Assembly: GCA_050250665.1 (NCBI GenBank)
Contig: JBFWOF010000063.1
Coordinates: 1 to 32,427 of the forward strand
Reading direction: 5' to 3'
DNA length: 32,427 nt
Origin: JADKFD01 sp050250665
Lineage (GTDB): Bacteria > Pseudomonadota > Gammaproteobacteria > Xanthomonadales > SZUA-5
This document shows positions 31,159-32,427 of the stretch, piece after piece (position 1 is the first letter of the stretch; the number at the start of each line of letters is the position of its first letter). The notes under the pieces are model-generated. The model worked only from the letters and a program-made list of their open reading frames with translations, searched no databases and was not told the origin of the DNA. The translations under genes were made by a program, and so were the position numbers.

Positions 31159-32427
31159 TCATGAACGCTGCAGCCGTCGCAGACCCAGGCCGGCCAACAT
31201 CAGCATCATCAGCAACAAGCCCAGCGGGTTCACGGCCGGGATCGGTGTCGCCGGCAGAATGACGATGGCCGGATCGGCATCATCCTCATCGCCGCCGGCA
31301 TTGCCGATTTCGTCATCGATCTCGATATCGTTGTCCGGATTGCCATCCGGATCGGAATCGCGATCCAGAATCAGCGGTACCGGCTGTCCCTGGCTGTCCT
31401 CGGCGGCGCTGATCTCGGCCACATTGCGCAACTCGCCGGGCAAGGCCATGTTGGTCACGCGCAAGGCGATCGTGGTCTGGATGCTGGTCCCCGGCGCCAG
31501 CGGGCCGGCCAGCGTGCGCGTGGCGGTATTGCCGGGGCCGGCCGTCCAGTTGCTGTCCTCCAGGATCATGCCCGGCGGAATGCTGTCGGTGACCACCACG
31601 TTGCGCGCCACCACCGTGCCCTGATTGAACATCTCGATGGTGAAATCGACGAGCTGGTTGGCCGCCACGATCGGGTTCTGTCCGGGCGACAGCGTCTTGC
31701 GCAGGGCCAGATCGAAGTTGTAGAGCAGGCCAAAATCCACCGACAGATTGGAGTTGTTGTCGCCATCGCCATCGTTGGTGGGTTCGTTCTGGAATTCCAG
31801 AGTCACACCGCGGCTGCAGATGCTTGTAGCCGGAGTGCCTGCCGTGCCGTCATCGTTGTTGTTGATGTCATTGTCCGGATCCGCGGCCGGCTCCGTCGGA
31901 CCGGCTGCGGCATAGGGACGCCCGATGCCGGTGCTGCTGATCCAGTCGGCCGGCGCGTTGATGCACACCAGATAGGTGTCCGGTACCAACTCGTCAAACC
32001 GGTACACGCCGGCAGCATCGGTGGTCTCGGTGGCGATGGCCGGACCATCCGGCGTGCCATCGTCGTCGGCGTCTCGGAACAGTTGCACCGCAATGCCGGG
32101 GAAGGGGATCTCGCCGCTGCTGACCGTGCCGCTGTTGTCGCGGTCCTGCCAGACCAGATTGCCCAGGCTCATCTCGCCCGGCAGCACGGTGGCGGTGTAG
32201 TCCTCGACCTCGCCGGCATCGACCAGCCCGATCGGTGTGCAGGGCGTGCTGGCGTTCTGCAGCCGCACCCGCGCATAGCTCTGTCCCAGCGGGCCGAAGG
32301 CGGGCACTGCGCCGAAGCTCAGCGTGAAGGTGCCGCCACTGACGCCGGCTGGCACAGCCACACTGGTGCTCTCGCGGGTATCGGCAAAATCACCGTCCTG
32401 GTTCCAGTCGACAAAGCCGCAGACCTG
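31159..32427 (-). CDS. C-terminal part of a large surface protein: GEVED, SdrD B-like, DUF11 and IPTL-CTERM-like tail (5' end outside the window)
   Basis: The frame is open to the window edge, giving 422 residues of the C-terminus. Order of domains: the end of a GEVED domain (VCGFVDWNQDGDF, then AGEVEDYTATV); an SdrD B-like domain (SLGNLVWQDRDNSGTVSSGE, DAAGVYRFDELVPDTYLV) with acidic Ca-binding-like loops; a DUF11-type domain (LRKTLSPGQNP, VVVTDSIPPGMIL); an acidic stretch (GNAGGDEDDADPA); and a tail of IPAVNPLG, a hydrophobic helix (LLLMMLMLAGLGL) and RRLQRS. The last part resembles the IPTL-CTERM sorting signal, with PAVNPLG in place of PTLSEWG. It is probably an exported adhesin or filament protein anchored through this tail. 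Confidence 0.88.
   Translation of the reverse strand, partial: QVCGFVDWNQDGDFADTRESTSVAVPAGVSGGTFTLSFGAVPAFGPLGQSYARVRLQNASTPCTPIGLVDAGEVEDYTATVLPGEMSLGNLVWQDRDNSGTVSSGEIPFPGIAVQLFRDADDDGTPDGPAIATETTDAAGVYRFDELVPDTYLVCINAPADWISSTGIGRPYAAAGPTEPAADPDNDINNNDDGTAGTPATSICSRGVTLEFQNEPTNDGDGDNNSNLSVDFGLLYNFDLALRKTLSPGQNPIVAANQLVDFTIEMFNQGTVVARNVVVTDSIPPGMILEDSNWTAGPGNTATRTLAGPLAPGTSIQTTIALRVTNMALPGELRNVAEISAAEDSQGQPVPLILDRDSDPDGNPDNDIEIDDEIGNAGGDEDDADPAIVILPATPIPAVNPLGLLLMMLMLAGLGLRRLQRS

Overview
The window is GC-rich (about 65 percent by eye) bacterial chromosome, densely coded on both strands. The gene set is a SpeA-type biosynthetic arginine decarboxylase, SixA, SrkA/YihE, YceI, a SpoU rRNA methylase, many secreted proteins with C-terminal sorting-type tails, a PKD-bearing trypsin-like protease and numerous REP-like palindromes. 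This best fits a gammaproteobacterium of the Xanthomonadales (Lysobacteraceae/Rhodanobacteraceae-like). That assignment is inferred from gene content; there is no rRNA gene in the window to confirm it. I see no tRNA, rRNA, CRISPR array, prophage or transposase gene.

Layout. 1-238 is the 5' end of a membrane-anchored or secreted protein leaving the window. 387-1670 is a secreted NxxGxxAF-repeat protein ending in a DGFE tail. 1780-3768 holds an ODP-like metallo-beta-lactamase-fold protein, a YceI protein and SixA. 4146-7661 is a large secreted lysyl-endopeptidase-like protease. A 161-bp MITE-like element (7770-7930) precedes a 1128-residue membrane ankyrin protein (7980-11366) and an RlmB-like methyltransferase. 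12744-16789 (minus strand) carries a GDSL hydrolase, a 3-hydroxyisobutyrate-dehydrogenase-family enzyme and speA. 17245-19380 is a transmembrane Ser/Thr kinase. A DJ-1/PfpI protein and a cupin protein converge at 20382-20393. 21033-23037 is a tandem pair of secreted paralogues, divergent from a sterol-desaturase-family membrane protein.

24738-28401 (minus strand) has a TMEM43-like protein followed by a DUF255 thioredoxin-fold protein whose frame is broken. 28478-30575 is a compact three-gene unit (PaaI-type thioesterase, SrkA, DUF1287) in which each downstream gene starts inside the stop of the previous one (GTGA overlaps). The window ends inside a large surface protein (GEVED, SdrD B-like, DUF11 and IPTL-CTERM-like tail).

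The most notable layer is non-coding. Almost every spacer carries a different palindromic or dispersed repeat, and several touch genes. One repeat supplies the last codons and stop of the sterol desaturase gene, whose 3' end is duplicated 220 bp downstream. Another appears to encode part of the signal peptide of the DUF1287 protein. A third, about 118 bp, lies just downstream of two different secreted-protein genes in the same orientation. On the protein side, the tandem paralogues and the protease C-terminus share a GxWW/GxWF-type module of unknown function, which is the best lead to an undescribed secreted family. No complete novel defence or mobile system was found.
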